DNA of 64,000 bases. It comes from Leptospira kobayashii. Its GTDB lineage: Bacteria > Spirochaetota > Leptospiria > Leptospirales > Leptospiraceae. The notes beneath the pieces are model-generated. The model saw nothing but the letters and a program-made list of their open reading frames with translations. It ran no database searches and had not been told where the DNA came from. A program made the position numbers and the translations under genes. This document shows, piece after piece, positions 41,090 through 49,684 of the stretch (within the stretch, counting starts at the first letter, position 1; every line of letters begins with the position of its first letter). Location: assembly GCF_003114835.2 (NCBI RefSeq), contig NZ_AP025028.1, forward strand, positions 2,446,001 to 2,510,000. The letters run 5' to 3'.

Positions 41090-44058
41090 TTTTGAACCTG
41101 AAAGATTTGAAAATCTTTTGAGTCATTACCTATCTTACCGGGACTCAGCAAAGAATACTGATCCGTATCCGTCTTTACCGAAAAAGAAGAAATAGTTCCT
41201 TTTTTTCCGTAACTGGAAATATGAATTCTACCGCCATTAACTGTTTTATAAAGATCCAATTTTTCCTGTGAGGCGATTCCGTTTCCTATGGTCGATGTGG
41301 AAATCACGGTAAGTAATTTGTCCGTATTACGGAGGATCGGCGGGAAATACCAATTCTCACCTTCAGGATCAACGATCCATCCGCAATCTCCCGGATTCAA
41401 AACACCGGACCCAAAATCCAAATAGGAATTCGAAAGAAAATGCGGTATCTTGCTCGGAAATCTGGTCTGATAAGAAACAATTCCGTCCGAACTGTTTTCA
41501 TCTTCTATGGAGAATAGACTTAAATCTTCCGGATGATTCGAACGATTGCAAATATAAACCCATTCGTTCTGGGGCAATGCGGGATTCGGAAAAACTCCTT
41601 CGATGGTGATGTTTCCCTGTCTATGAATCATTGTTTGGTGAAATATCTCGGAAGGGAAAGAAAATTCGGAAAAGATCATTTCGTCCGGATGAAATAAACT
41701 TAGATTTTGAAATTCCGGATTTGTAAGTTTTCTCTCCGGGAGAATTGGTTCGAAAATCAGCGGAAGCGAAATTGAATGGGTCTCGGAAAAAAGTCTCGAT
41801 GTTCCCTCGATCCGGTTTTCGGATAACACAAAATACGTACTCATTTGTAAAATTTTTCCCGATCCGGAGACCTGATTTTCCAAACCTGCCATTTGTATTC
41901 CCTTTCGATTCGGCGCGCCGGGACTAAAGTAAGTATAAACGGAACAACTAATATCCGTTTGTTTGCTAAGAGCGGCATAAAACGGATTCGATTCCGGATG
42001 AAGGCTTATTCTTAGATTTGGATCTGTGCCAAGGTCCTGGTAGATAAGAGGATTATAATTGAATTGAAACTTGGGATTTTCGGAATATAAATTCCGGTAA
42101 AAAGAATCGGAAGTGGCAATCGTAGTGATTCGATCGTTTAAAATTCCTTCCGGAAGGTCTAAACCGACTAACGGTACACATACATAAGGACCCGAATGTA
42201 CGAAAGGAAAAAGATTACCTTTCTCCTTCCAAAACACAAAATTTCTTCTCACATCCGTTTCAATGGAAAAATATACGAAACCTTCCAGGTCCGAAGGACT
42301 TTTCCATTCCAGAAATTTTTCCGGATAAGACCCTGTTCCGTCTTTGGTTCCTTTGAATAAAACTTCGGAGATCTCCAAAGGCAAATACGAATGTCTATCA
42401 AAAGCAATAACCTCTCCCGGACTAATGTACAATTCTCTTGCAGCAAAATAAGGATGAGAATTCGAATTGGGATGAGGTACAGAATTTCCATCCGAATCAA
42501 TCAGAATCGATCTTTCCGGATTCCCGGCCCTGTGAGTTAAAGAGTAATTATTTTCGGAACGATCAATCGTTTTGCTTCTCTCTGATTCCCGTTCCGCAAT
42601 CCTAAGATCGGGAATTCTGTACTTGATTTGTTTGGTGCTAAACGGTCTTGCCAAAGAAAAAAAAGACCAACCGTCCCAGGCCGACCTGGAAATTAAAAAC
42701 ACTTCTCCTTTCGACAACGGTTTTGATTTGGATTGGAATGGAAAGACTTCTCCTTCATATATCAGTTCCAGAGAGGAAAGATCGCAAACTTCACCGTCAT
42801 TGACCCACTCCAGGTAAGCGCCCAACTGAAATGCAGAACCGGAGGAAGTGCCCGGAAAATACTCAGTGAGTCGGATATTCTCAATGGTGCAGGACCTCTC
42901 CGGAAATCGAGCCTCTAAAACGGCACCAGTTAATTCGTTCGGAAGGCCGGGATTACCACAAAACGAATCTTTTGTGATATAAAAATTAAAAGTATTTCTG
43001 CAACTCGATTTTCGACGACTGCTTGCAAAATATTCCCCTCCTTGCGAAAAGATATATTTCGGCTCAACAGACAAACTTCCGTTCAAATCCCAAAATCCTT
43101 CTTTCCCTATCTTTTCCGCCAGAAGCAAATCCAACTTCAAACCGGACATTGTGTCCGAATCACGGAAAAGAAAAACGGATTTAGGAAGAATCAATTTGTG
43201 AAATGATTTAAAAAAAAACAAATCTTTCGCGAAAATTTTACCGTCCGGCATTGCATCCGTTTCTTCAAAACCGAAAGATTCATACTCGGGACAAATCACT
43301 TCATCTGAAGGATTTTCCCATTCCAAATAACGCTTGTAAATCGAATCCGAATGACGGAATGATTCTGATACAATCGGTGAATCCGGCTTACATATCTGTA
43401 ACCATTTTTGGTTCTGTTCAATAATCTTTTCTTTCAAAGAAATCGGACCCGAACATGCAAATTCCAAAGAGACAAAACGAATCTGCGAAACTGTAGTTGC
43501 AAGTATTCGTGAAGGAAATAAAATCTCGCATTCTTTATCCGACCATTTGTAAAATTCCGCGGACGGAACATCAAACCGGGAATAGGCGACTGTTCCGTCA
43601 GAAAGCAGGTTTTTTGCGTAAGATAAAATCGGGATTTGGTTTTTATGTTCTTTTTCCCATTCCGAAAACTTCAGATGTTTCGCATGCCAACCTTTTCCCC
43701 AACCCTCTCTCGGGTGCTCCGACGGAATCATCTCGTCCAAAATAGAAAACGAATTTTCCCAATAAGGTTTCGTATCGGAATCCACAGGAAGGCAAACTTT
43801 AAATTTAGCACCTATTTCCCGGTCGAATAAAAACTTGGGAAGGGACAAAAGACAAAAACCATTTTCTCCAGAATCGAAAAAACGCTCCTCGGAATATTCA
43901 TGATCCGAAACCCCTTCCCCGTAACTGAAATGAAAATCAGGATAAGCAAGTGAAGGCCCGGACACAACAGGAAAAATCGAATCCGAATTTCCCTTTCGCA
44001 TACAAGACAAAGAAAACCAAATAAACAAAAATCCAAGGACAAGGTTTTGTAATCTCAT
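41086..44058 (-). CDS. Large lipoprotein with C-terminal lamin-tail-like domain
   Basis: A 990-residue predicted lipoprotein (signal to FSLSC). I chose the ATG at 44058 because AGAGGGAAAG precedes it. Most of the protein is unrecognised and strand-rich, with several cysteines. Near the C-terminus (about residues 840-960) ITIEGVFPNPALPQNEWVYICN, then DLSLFSIEDENSSDG and LNPGDCGWIVDP, resemble the lamin-tail (LTD) Ig-like fold. A second such unit may lie in the middle (DGEVCDLSSLELIYEGEVFPF). It overlaps the barrel gene by four bases. Confidence 0.7.
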   Translation of the reverse strand: MRLQNLVLGFLFIWFSLSCMRKGNSDSIFPVVSGPSLAYPDFHFSYGEGVSDHEYSEERFFDSGENGFCLLSLPKFLFDREIGAKFKVCLPVDSDTKPYWENSFSILDEMIPSEHPREGWGKGWHAKHLKFSEWEKEHKNQIPILSYAKNLLSDGTVAYSRFDVPSAEFYKWSDKECEILFPSRILATTVSQIRFVSLEFACSGPISLKEKIIEQNQKWLQICKPDSPIVSESFRHSDSIYKRYLEWENPSDEVICPEYESFGFEETDAMPDGKIFAKDLFFFKSFHKLILPKSVFLFRDSDTMSGLKLDLLLAEKIGKEGFWDLNGSLSVEPKYIFSQGGEYFASSRRKSSCRNTFNFYITKDSFCGNPGLPNELTGAVLEARFPERSCTIENIRLTEYFPGTSSGSAFQLGAYLEWVNDGEVCDLSSLELIYEGEVFPFQSKSKPLSKGEVFLISRSAWDGWSFFSLARPFSTKQIKYRIPDLRIAERESERSKTIDRSENNYSLTHRAGNPERSILIDSDGNSVPHPNSNSHPYFAARELYISPGEVIAFDRHSYLPLEISEVLFKGTKDGTGSYPEKFLEWKSPSDLEGFVYFSIETDVRRNFVFWKEKGNLFPFVHSGPYVCVPLVGLDLPEGILNDRITTIATSDSFYRNLYSENPKFQFNYNPLIYQDLGTDPNLRISLHPESNPFYAALSKQTDISCSVYTYFSPGAPNRKGIQMAGLENQVSGSGKILQMSTYFVLSENRIEGTSRLFSETHSISLPLIFEPILPERKLTNPEFQNLSLFHPDEMIFSEFSFPSEIFHQTMIHRQGNITIEGVFPNPALPQNEWVYICNRSNHPEDLSLFSIEDENSSDGIVSYQTRFPSKIPHFLSNSYLDFGSGVLNPGDCGWIVDPEGENWYFPPILRNTDKLLTVISTSTIGNGIASQEKLDLYKTVNGGRIHISSYGKKGTISSFSVKTDTDQYSLLSPGKIGNDSKDFQIFQVQN

Positions 44059-44134
44059 CTTTCCCTCTGCCAGGTAAGGAGAAAAATGTAGTAAGTTTGG
44101 TTTTAAAAAATAAAAAATGATTCGGGTTTTTGCC

Positions 44135-44248
44135 AAACGTTCGATGTTTCACGCTCTCGTGCGCGTAACCTCCGTGTTGCGACGCACGAGCTCCGGCGTC
44201 CCTGCCTCCGCCACCGCGAGAAACATCTCACTTACTTTTAAGAGAAGA
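44135..44248 (+). repeat. Repeat unit with GC-rich hairpin insert
   Basis: This unit starts AAACGTTCGATGTTTCAC and ends GAGAAACATCTCACTTACTT then TTAAGAGAAGA. The same ends occur at 44683-44734, but here they are separated by a GC-rich block of about 68 bases. GATGTTTC (44143-44150) and GAAACATC (44220-44227) are inverted repeats, and inside them CTCGTGCG (44156-44163) pairs with CGCACGAG (44183-44190). No plausible gene lies in it. Confidence 0.7.
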
Positions 44249-44552
44249 AGAGAAAATCTATTCTATTTTAGTTCGATTGGGCGCCTCGGTTCTTTCCATT
44301 ACCGTCCCTCCGTTCCTCAACACGACCACGCTCTCCGCTTCAATCTTTGCTCCGCAAAGGATTTTCGCTGCGATCGTTGGCGCTGGGGGTTAGTTTTTAT
44401 AACCAGCTAGCGACCTTTAGGTTTGATCGGTTTTTTTATTTCAGGTTTTGTTTTCCAAGCGAGAAGCTGATCAAGATATCTTATGAAAATGTAGTTTAGG
44501 TGAATCTAAAATTGTTTTTTAGTTTTTCTTTAGTCTATAGGAAAAAACGATA
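44249..44552. other. Gene-free interval, partly GC-rich
   Basis: No convincing coding frame. The first half (to about 44400) is more GC-rich than its surroundings and holds small palindromes such as TTTGCTCCGCAAA. The rest is AT-rich. It may be decayed coding or mobile sequence, or part of the repeat cluster that flanks it. Confidence 0.5.
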
Positions 44553-44682
44553 ATTTCCCCGCCCTGATTTGGGTGGGGAACTAGACCCGCCACCCAATGT
44601 GCTCCTTATACCACACCGCCTTTTGGTTGTAAAGCGGACTTCCTATTTATAGAAATTTTTTACAAATAAGTTCGCCTTTTTG
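44553..44682 (-). repeat. 130-bp intergenic repeat, copy 2 (inverted)
   Basis: Read on the minus strand this is the same element as 11492-11622: it opens with CAAAAAGGCGAACTTATTT, ends with ATCAGGGCGGGGAAAT, and has the same GGGTGGCGGGT with CCCCACCCA hairpin near the right end. The middle differs but the total length is almost identical. It directly abuts the second AAACGTTCGATG unit. Confidence 0.75.
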
Positions 44683-44734
44683 AAACGTTCGATGCCTCAC
44701 ATGAGAAACATCTCACTTGCTTTTAAGAGAAGAG
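44683..44734 (+). repeat. Repeat unit without the GC-rich insert
   Basis: AAACGTTCGATGCCTCACAT is followed directly by GAGAAACATCTCACTTGCTT and TTAAGAGAAGAG. It matches 44135-44248 at both ends but lacks the block of about 68 bases. TGAGA and TCTCA can pair around AACA. It ends four bases before the uvrC stop codon. Confidence 0.7.
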
Positions 44735-44738
44735 GAAG

Positions 44739-46598
44739 CTATTCGGTTTTTTGATTGGCAAGCCTGGATTTTTTTAGCTTCTGCAATGCTTCCCAGATTT
44801 TTTCGGCTAACTTTTCTCCGATACCGGGAACCGTGCCTAATTCCAGAAGAGTCGCATCTTCGACTTTCTTTTTGTTCTGAAAATAACGCAACAACGCTCT
44901 CCGACGAACGGCCCCTATATCGGGAATATCATCTAACAAAGATTTGAGTGTCTTCTTTTTTCGGAGAGTCCTTTGGTAAGTCACTCCGAATCTATGTGCT
45001 TCGTCTCTTACATTTCTCAAGAGACGCATCATAGGGGAATGAATATCGAATGTATAAGGCTCTTTTTCACCAGGAAAATAAATCTCTTCTCTTTTTTTGG
45101 CAAGTCCCACCATAGGAAGTTGCCCCAAATCCAAAGCGTTCGCAGCTTCCGCAGCCCGGGAAAGTTGGGTCCACCCTCCGTCGATTACGATCAAGTCGGG
45201 CAAAGGTTCCTCTTCGTTCAAAAGATGGGAAAGTCTGCGACCGATCACTTCGTGCATCATACCCGGATCATTGATTCCCTCATAACCTCGAATTTTATAA
45301 TGCCTGTAACCGGACTTATACGGTTTTCCTTCTACGAACATGACACCGCTCGCCACCGGAAGTGAGCCTTGGAAATGGGAAATATCGTAACATTCGATAA
45401 CACGCGGAAGATGGGGGAGTTTCAATTTCTCCTGGATCTCTTTCATCGCCACCGTCTGATCCCTTAGTTTGGTTGCGAGGATTCTTTCGGTTAACGAGAG
45501 TTCTGCGTTTTTTTCCGCGAGACGAAGTAACGATTTTTTCTGGCCTCCGTCGGGAAATTTCAACTTGGGAAGTACTCCCGTATGTTCCTTAATCGCTTCC
45601 AGAGTAACGGAATAATTTGCTTTCGCTTTCGAAGGTAAAATAATGAGAGAAGGAAGGAATGTGACTTTTAAATAATAATCCCTGAGAAATGCTTCGATGA
45701 CTTCCTCCTCCGTAGATAATTCCAAACCCGTGATCGGAAAGGATTTTTTACCTTCCAATCTTCCTCCTCGGACTTCTAGGAGTATCACCTGACCTTCATT
45801 ATCTCTTCTTGCGAATGCAATGATGTCCTCGTCTCCTCCATCCAAACTTACAACCGTTTGTTTTTCCCGGATTTGAACGATTTGGTCGATCCGGTTTTTA
45901 AGATAACCGGCTCTTTCGTATTCCAATCTTTCGGAAGCTTCCAACATTGATCTCTTCAGTTTCTGAACAAGTCCTTCTTTTTTACCTTCCAGAAAACTGA
46001 GAATTTCATCGATTAACTCGTTATAGGTGGCCTCGGGAACATTTCCCTGACAGGGACCCAGGCAACGCCCCATATGAAAATTCAAACAAGGTCTTCCGGG
46101 CTTTGCCAAGGGAAGCTTGAGTTTGGTTTTACGAACAGGGAAAATACGATGGATGAGTTCCAATGTATCGCGGGCCGCCTTTACATCGGTGAACGGACCG
46201 AAGTAACGGTCTCCATTATCTTTTATTTTTCTGGTTAGAAAAACCATCGGAAAAGGTTCGCTCATGGAAACGGTAATGAAAGGATATCGTTTATCATCCT
46301 TTAGGCGAACGTTGAATTTCGGATTGTATTTTTTAATTAAAGTTGCTTCGAGAATCAAAGCTTCCGTTTCAGTACTTGTAGCAATCCAATCAAAGTCCTG
46401 CAACTCCAGATATAAGGCCCGGGTTTTGGGATCGGAGTGGTTCGGATTGAGATAGGAGCGGACTCTCGATTCGAGTTTGACCGCTTTTCCCACATAAATG
46501 ACTTCATTCTCAGCATTTTTCCAAAGATAACATCCGGATACGGAGCCTAGATTTTTGATCTTCTCTTGGATGGATTTAAGAACGAACGGATCCTTCAT
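44739..46598 (-). CDS. uvrC: UvrABC excinuclease subunit C
   Basis: A 619-residue protein of standard UvrC length. The N-terminal GIY-YIG nuclease ([21 protein letters not shown]) makes the 3' incision, and a cysteine cluster ([13 protein letters not shown]) follows. A UVR domain binds UvrB, the RNase H-like C-terminal nuclease ([20 protein letters not shown]) makes the 5' incision, and a helix-hairpin-helix pair ([27 protein letters not shown]) ends the protein. It acts in nucleotide excision repair in the cytoplasm. It is transcribed alone and ends at the repeat island. Confidence 0.97.
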   Translation of the reverse strand: MKDPFVLKSIQEKIKNLGSVSGCYLWKNAENEVIYVGKAVKLESRVRSYLNPNHSDPKTRALYLELQDFDWIATSTETEALILEATLIKKYNPKFNVRLKDDKRYPFITVSMSEPFPMVFLTRKIKDNGDRYFGPFTDVKAARDTLELIHRIFPVRKTKLKLPLAKPGRPCLNFHMGRCLGPCQGNVPEATYNELIDEILSFLEGKKEGLVQKLKRSMLEASERLEYERAGYLKNRIDQIVQIREKQTVVSLDGGDEDIIAFARRDNEGQVILLEVRGGRLEGKKSFPITGLELSTEEEVIEAFLRDYYLKVTFLPSLIILPSKAKANYSVTLEAIKEHTGVLPKLKFPDGGQKKSLLRLAEKNAELSLTERILATKLRDQTVAMKEIQEKLKLPHLPRVIECYDISHFQGSLPVASGVMFVEGKPYKSGYRHYKIRGYEGINDPGMMHEVIGRRLSHLLNEEEPLPDLIVIDGGWTQLSRAAEAANALDLGQLPMVGLAKKREEIYFPGEKEPYTFDIHSPMMRLLRNVRDEAHRFGVTYQRTLRKKKTLKSLLDDIPDIGAVRRRALLRYFQNKKKVEDATLLELGTVPGIGEKLAEKIWEALQKLKKSRLANQKTE

Positions 46599-46711
46599 TT
46601 TGTTTATCGGTTTCTCTATTTCACGGTTTCAAAAACGGAAAGAAACTGCAAGCAAGACTTAAAAAGGTAAAAAAGGCTTTACAGTGTAGAAAATAAAAAG
46701 CCCTTATAGCC

Positions 46712-47242
46712 ATGTCCAAATCACGCCAAAAGATTTCCGTTAAGGCACGTTTTTTCCAGGTAGGGGCACCCCTCTTGATTGCCCTGATACTGGCATTTAT
46801 TTTTAAATTAAAAGTTCTTACTCCATTAGAAGTTTCTAATTCGTTTATGGAACCTAGTTTTTCCCAAGGCAAAACGGTTTATATCAACAAGTTAACGTCG
46901 GTAAAATCCCTACTTGTAGGAGATGTGGTTCTGGCAAAATCCCCTTTGGATGAAAACAGTTATATCTTAGCCAGAATCTTAGGCAAACCGGGAGACGAAG
47001 TCTATATTTCCGCAAGAGAAGCATACCGAAACGGAAATCCTGTTTCCGATGAGATTTTTCCCAAGCCCAAATCCCAAAACCTTCCCATACTTCCTACTGG
47101 AAAAACGGAAAGTGATGAAAAACCGAAACTCATAGTTCCGGAAAAAACTTTCTTCTTGTTATGCGACAACCGAGAAATAGGAATCGATTCCAGAGAACTC
47201 GGACCGATTCCGGAATCATTGATTATCGGGAAGGTATGGTAA
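46712..47242 (+). CDS. Signal-peptidase-I-like membrane protein lacking catalytic residues
   Basis: A 176-residue protein with one N-terminal membrane helix and an S26 signal-peptidase-like fold. Box B reads SNSFMEPSF, with Phe45 where the catalytic serine of SMxP stands. Box D reads YILARILGKPGD, with Ala87 at the catalytic lysine position. Box E (CDNREIGIDSREL) is retained. The codons (TTT at 46844, GCC at 46970) show both changes directly. It is therefore probably not a peptidase; a binding, scaffold or assembly role is likely. Four bases separate it from a DUF2157 gene, making it the first of four membrane genes. Confidence 0.8.
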   Translation: MSKSRQKISVKARFFQVGAPLLIALILAFIFKLKVLTPLEVSNSFMEPSFSQGKTVYINKLTSVKSLLVGDVVLAKSPLDENSYILARILGKPGDEVYISAREAYRNGNPVSDEIFPKPKSQNLPILPTGKTESDEKPKLIVPEKTFFLLCDNREIGIDSRELGPIPESLIIGKVW

Positions 47243-47246
47243 GATC

Positions 47247-48161
47247 ATGTTATTAGAAAGAAAATCAACAGACTTACCAAACCTAAGCGACTGGTCCGAT
47301 TTCGGGAAAAGATTCCTGCTTGTTTTCGGTGCCTTATTCTTTTTGGCGGGAGTGATCTTTTTCTTCGCATTCAACTGGAACGGACTTCATCGTTATTCCA
47401 AATTATCTCTTGTTGCGTTGGGAATGATTGCAATTAACATTGCTTATACTAGAAATTTCGAAAAACTATGGGTTCGGGAATTACTCGGCGCATTGGCCTT
47501 TTTTTTCGTAGGTCAGATTCTTTTGGTATTCGGGCAGATTTACCAGACAGGGGCAAATGCTTATGATTTGTTTTTCGGTTGGGCTGTCTTCAGTGTCTTA
47601 CTTGTTGCTATCTCCGGTTCGTCGGTTGTTTGGTTTTTATGGATTTTGTTACTCAACATTACGTTTGATCTTTACTGGGAGCAAGTCCTTCGGTTCACTC
47701 CTCCCGTCTGGGCCGTTTATTCCGCATTCGTTTTAAACTTAGCGGCAATTTCGATCTACGAATTTTGGACGAGGCTCAAAGCACAGAAAGAAAGATCCTC
47801 CTGGTTTTCTCCTCTGATTCTTGTCATCGCCTTAGGTTGGTTAAATTACGGAACAAATCAAGCCATATTCTTTTTACGGGAAGACGGTCAAATCGCTCTC
47901 CCTTATATCTTGATTACGATTGTAGGTTTGGCCGGGCTTTACACTTTTTACCGCTTTTTCATATACGATCTTGCCTGCCTTTCCTTCACGCTACTCTCTG
48001 GATTGGGATTTGTTTTTTCACTTTATATAAAGTATCTGACAGGTGGTGACACCGTGGGAGATTCTTTCCTCGGCTTTTTCATTATCATGGGATTAACAAC
48101 AGGTATGGTGATGCATCTTTTGCAGATTAGAAAAGAACACTCAAGCGAGGAATCGAAATGA
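47247..48161 (+). CDS. DUF2157 membrane protein
   Basis: A 304-residue protein. A soluble start with LSDWSDFGKRFLLVFGALFFLAGVIFFFAFNWNGLHRYSKL is typical of DUF2157, followed by about nine membrane helices. Function unknown. Its end overlaps the DUF4401 gene by four bases, and the two families are commonly neighbours, so they probably form one complex in the inner membrane. Confidence 0.85.
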   Translation: MLLERKSTDLPNLSDWSDFGKRFLLVFGALFFLAGVIFFFAFNWNGLHRYSKLSLVALGMIAINIAYTRNFEKLWVRELLGALAFFFVGQILLVFGQIYQTGANAYDLFFGWAVFSVLLVAISGSSVVWFLWILLLNITFDLYWEQVLRFTPPVWAVYSAFVLNLAAISIYEFWTRLKAQKERSSWFSPLILVIALGWLNYGTNQAIFFLREDGQIALPYILITIVGLAGLYTFYRFFIYDLACLSFTLLSGLGFVFSLYIKYLTGGDTVGDSFLGFFIIMGLTTGMVMHLLQIRKEHSSEESK

Positions 48162-49144
48162 ATTCATCCATACCTTGGTACATTCGTATCCTCACTTTCT
48201 TCGGGGCATTCATTGCAGGAGGATTGTTTTTACTCTTTCTTGCCGCATTGGATTTATTAAACTCTTCCACTTCTTCGATTCTAATCGGACTTGTTTTTCT
48301 CTTCGGAACCACAGCCGCATCACGCTTAGCTCAAAATGAAGAGTCGTCCGTCTTTTTGGAACCGATTCTAGTCAGTTTTGTAAATATAGGACAAGGATTG
48401 TTTGTATTCGGAATCTCCGAATCAGTCAGAGAAGATTTTACTTCGATCTTCTTCCTTGTATTTATCATCCAGGTAGTTTTGTTCAGCGTATTCCAATCGG
48501 GTGTTCAGAAATTTTTATCGGTTCCCATCGGATTTGCCAGTTTGACAGGAGTTCTCTATCAACTGAAACTGAATTTGTATTTTCCGATCTTACTCTATAC
48601 CGCTGCCATACTCCTCTATTTTGTTTTGGATAAATACTCCCGAAACAAAAGAAAAGGAGAACCTGTTTCCCTTCATCTTTCCGTCGGCAAGGATGCCCTA
48701 GTGATCACTTTCATCGCCAACCTGATCTCTCCTTATATCGAAGGATTTTTAGGTTATGAGTTCAGGGTTCCTATCGTTTCCTCTTTACTCATTCATTCCA
48801 TATTCATTGTTCTATTATGGAAAGAGTTATATGTCCGATTGGGACTGCGAAAAGAGTTCATCATCGGATTTTACCTGTTTTTCTTTTTGATTCTATATCC
48901 GACGATTCATAGCCCAGGTATCATCGGAGGGATTTTCATTCTGTTTTTGGGATTTGCCTATTCGGTAAAATCCATCCAAATTTGGGGAATTCTCTCGCTC
49001 ATCGGATTTATAATATACTACTATTATAATTTACAAGTGACTCTTCTGGCCAAGTCCTATCAGTTGCTGGGGACAGGAGCCTTGTTTTTATTCGCCTATT
49101 ATATTTGGCAATTCCGTCTGCCGAAACAGGAACTTAAGAAATGA
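48158..49144 (+). CDS. DUF4401-like membrane protein
   Basis: A 328-residue polytopic membrane protein with roughly ten helices and very short loops. The N-terminus IPWYIRILTFFGAFIAGGLFLLFL and its placement between DUF2157 and GDYXXLXY genes support the DUF4401 call. Function unknown. It overlaps the genes on either side by four bases each, so expression is coupled. Confidence 0.75.
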   Translation: MNSSIPWYIRILTFFGAFIAGGLFLLFLAALDLLNSSTSSILIGLVFLFGTTAASRLAQNEESSVFLEPILVSFVNIGQGLFVFGISESVREDFTSIFFLVFIIQVVLFSVFQSGVQKFLSVPIGFASLTGVLYQLKLNLYFPILLYTAAILLYFVLDKYSRNKRKGEPVSLHLSVGKDALVITFIANLISPYIEGFLGYEFRVPIVSSLLIHSIFIVLLWKELYVRLGLRKEFIIGFYLFFFLILYPTIHSPGIIGGIFILFLGFAYSVKSIQIWGILSLIGFIIYYYYNLQVTLLAKSYQLLGTGALFLFAYYIWQFRLPKQELKK

Positions 49145-49623
49145 AAAATATCAGACCTATCCTCATCCTGGTAAATACCCTACTCGTCATCGGCTTCGTC
49201 TTATTTTCGGTAATCAAAAAGGAAGGGATCCGAAATCATGGAAAATTGGTTTTGATTCCCCTCGCACCGCAAGACCCCCGTTCCCTCTTCCAGGGCGATT
49301 ATATGATTTTACGTTACGATTGGAGCCAGATTTCCACGGAGAACATCCCGAGCAGAGGATGTATCGTTTTCAATCTTTCCCCCGAAAACGTCTTAAGCTT
49401 AGTAAGATTTTCCGAAATAGGCTCGGAAAAAAAGCCGGGTGAACATTGTCTCAAATATTTCAAACATGATTATGATGTTCGGATCGGTGCCGAATCTTTT
49501 TTCTTTGAAGAAGGAAAAGGAGAAGTTTTCGAAGAAGCGAAATTTGCAGGAGTTCGTGTTGATGACGACGGAGACAAATTGTTAGTCGGCTTGTACGACC
49601 AAAACAAAAAAGAACTTAAATAA
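49141..49623 (+). CDS. GDYXXLXY domain protein
   Basis: A 160-residue protein with one N-terminal membrane helix (LILVNTLLVIGFVLFSVI) and the name-giving motif GDYMILRY near residue 57, preceded by LIPLAPQDPRSLFQ. Family function is unknown. It is usually encoded with DUF2157 and DUF4401 proteins, as here, and probably sits on the periplasmic face of their complex. Last gene of the four-gene operon. Confidence 0.88.
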   Translation: MKNIRPILILVNTLLVIGFVLFSVIKKEGIRNHGKLVLIPLAPQDPRSLFQGDYMILRYDWSQISTENIPSRGCIVFNLSPENVLSLVRFSEIGSEKKPGEHCLKYFKHDYDVRIGAESFFFEEGKGEVFEEAKFAGVRVDDDGDKLLVGLYDQNKKELK

Positions 49624-49684
49624 ACCATTTTTCACTAGACTTTCTTTTATTTGCCCGTAAGACTTTCCGCTAAACGGGAACGAT

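Noticed and set aside
44117..44410. Possible 97-residue coding frame in the repeat island
   Set aside because: It runs across inverted repeats and the GC-rich patch, is Arg/Ser-rich without a domain, and has no ribosome site.
46712..47242. Annotation as an active signal peptidase I (lepB)
   Set aside because: Both catalytic positions are replaced (Phe45, Ala87), so an active peptidase cannot be supported from sequence.
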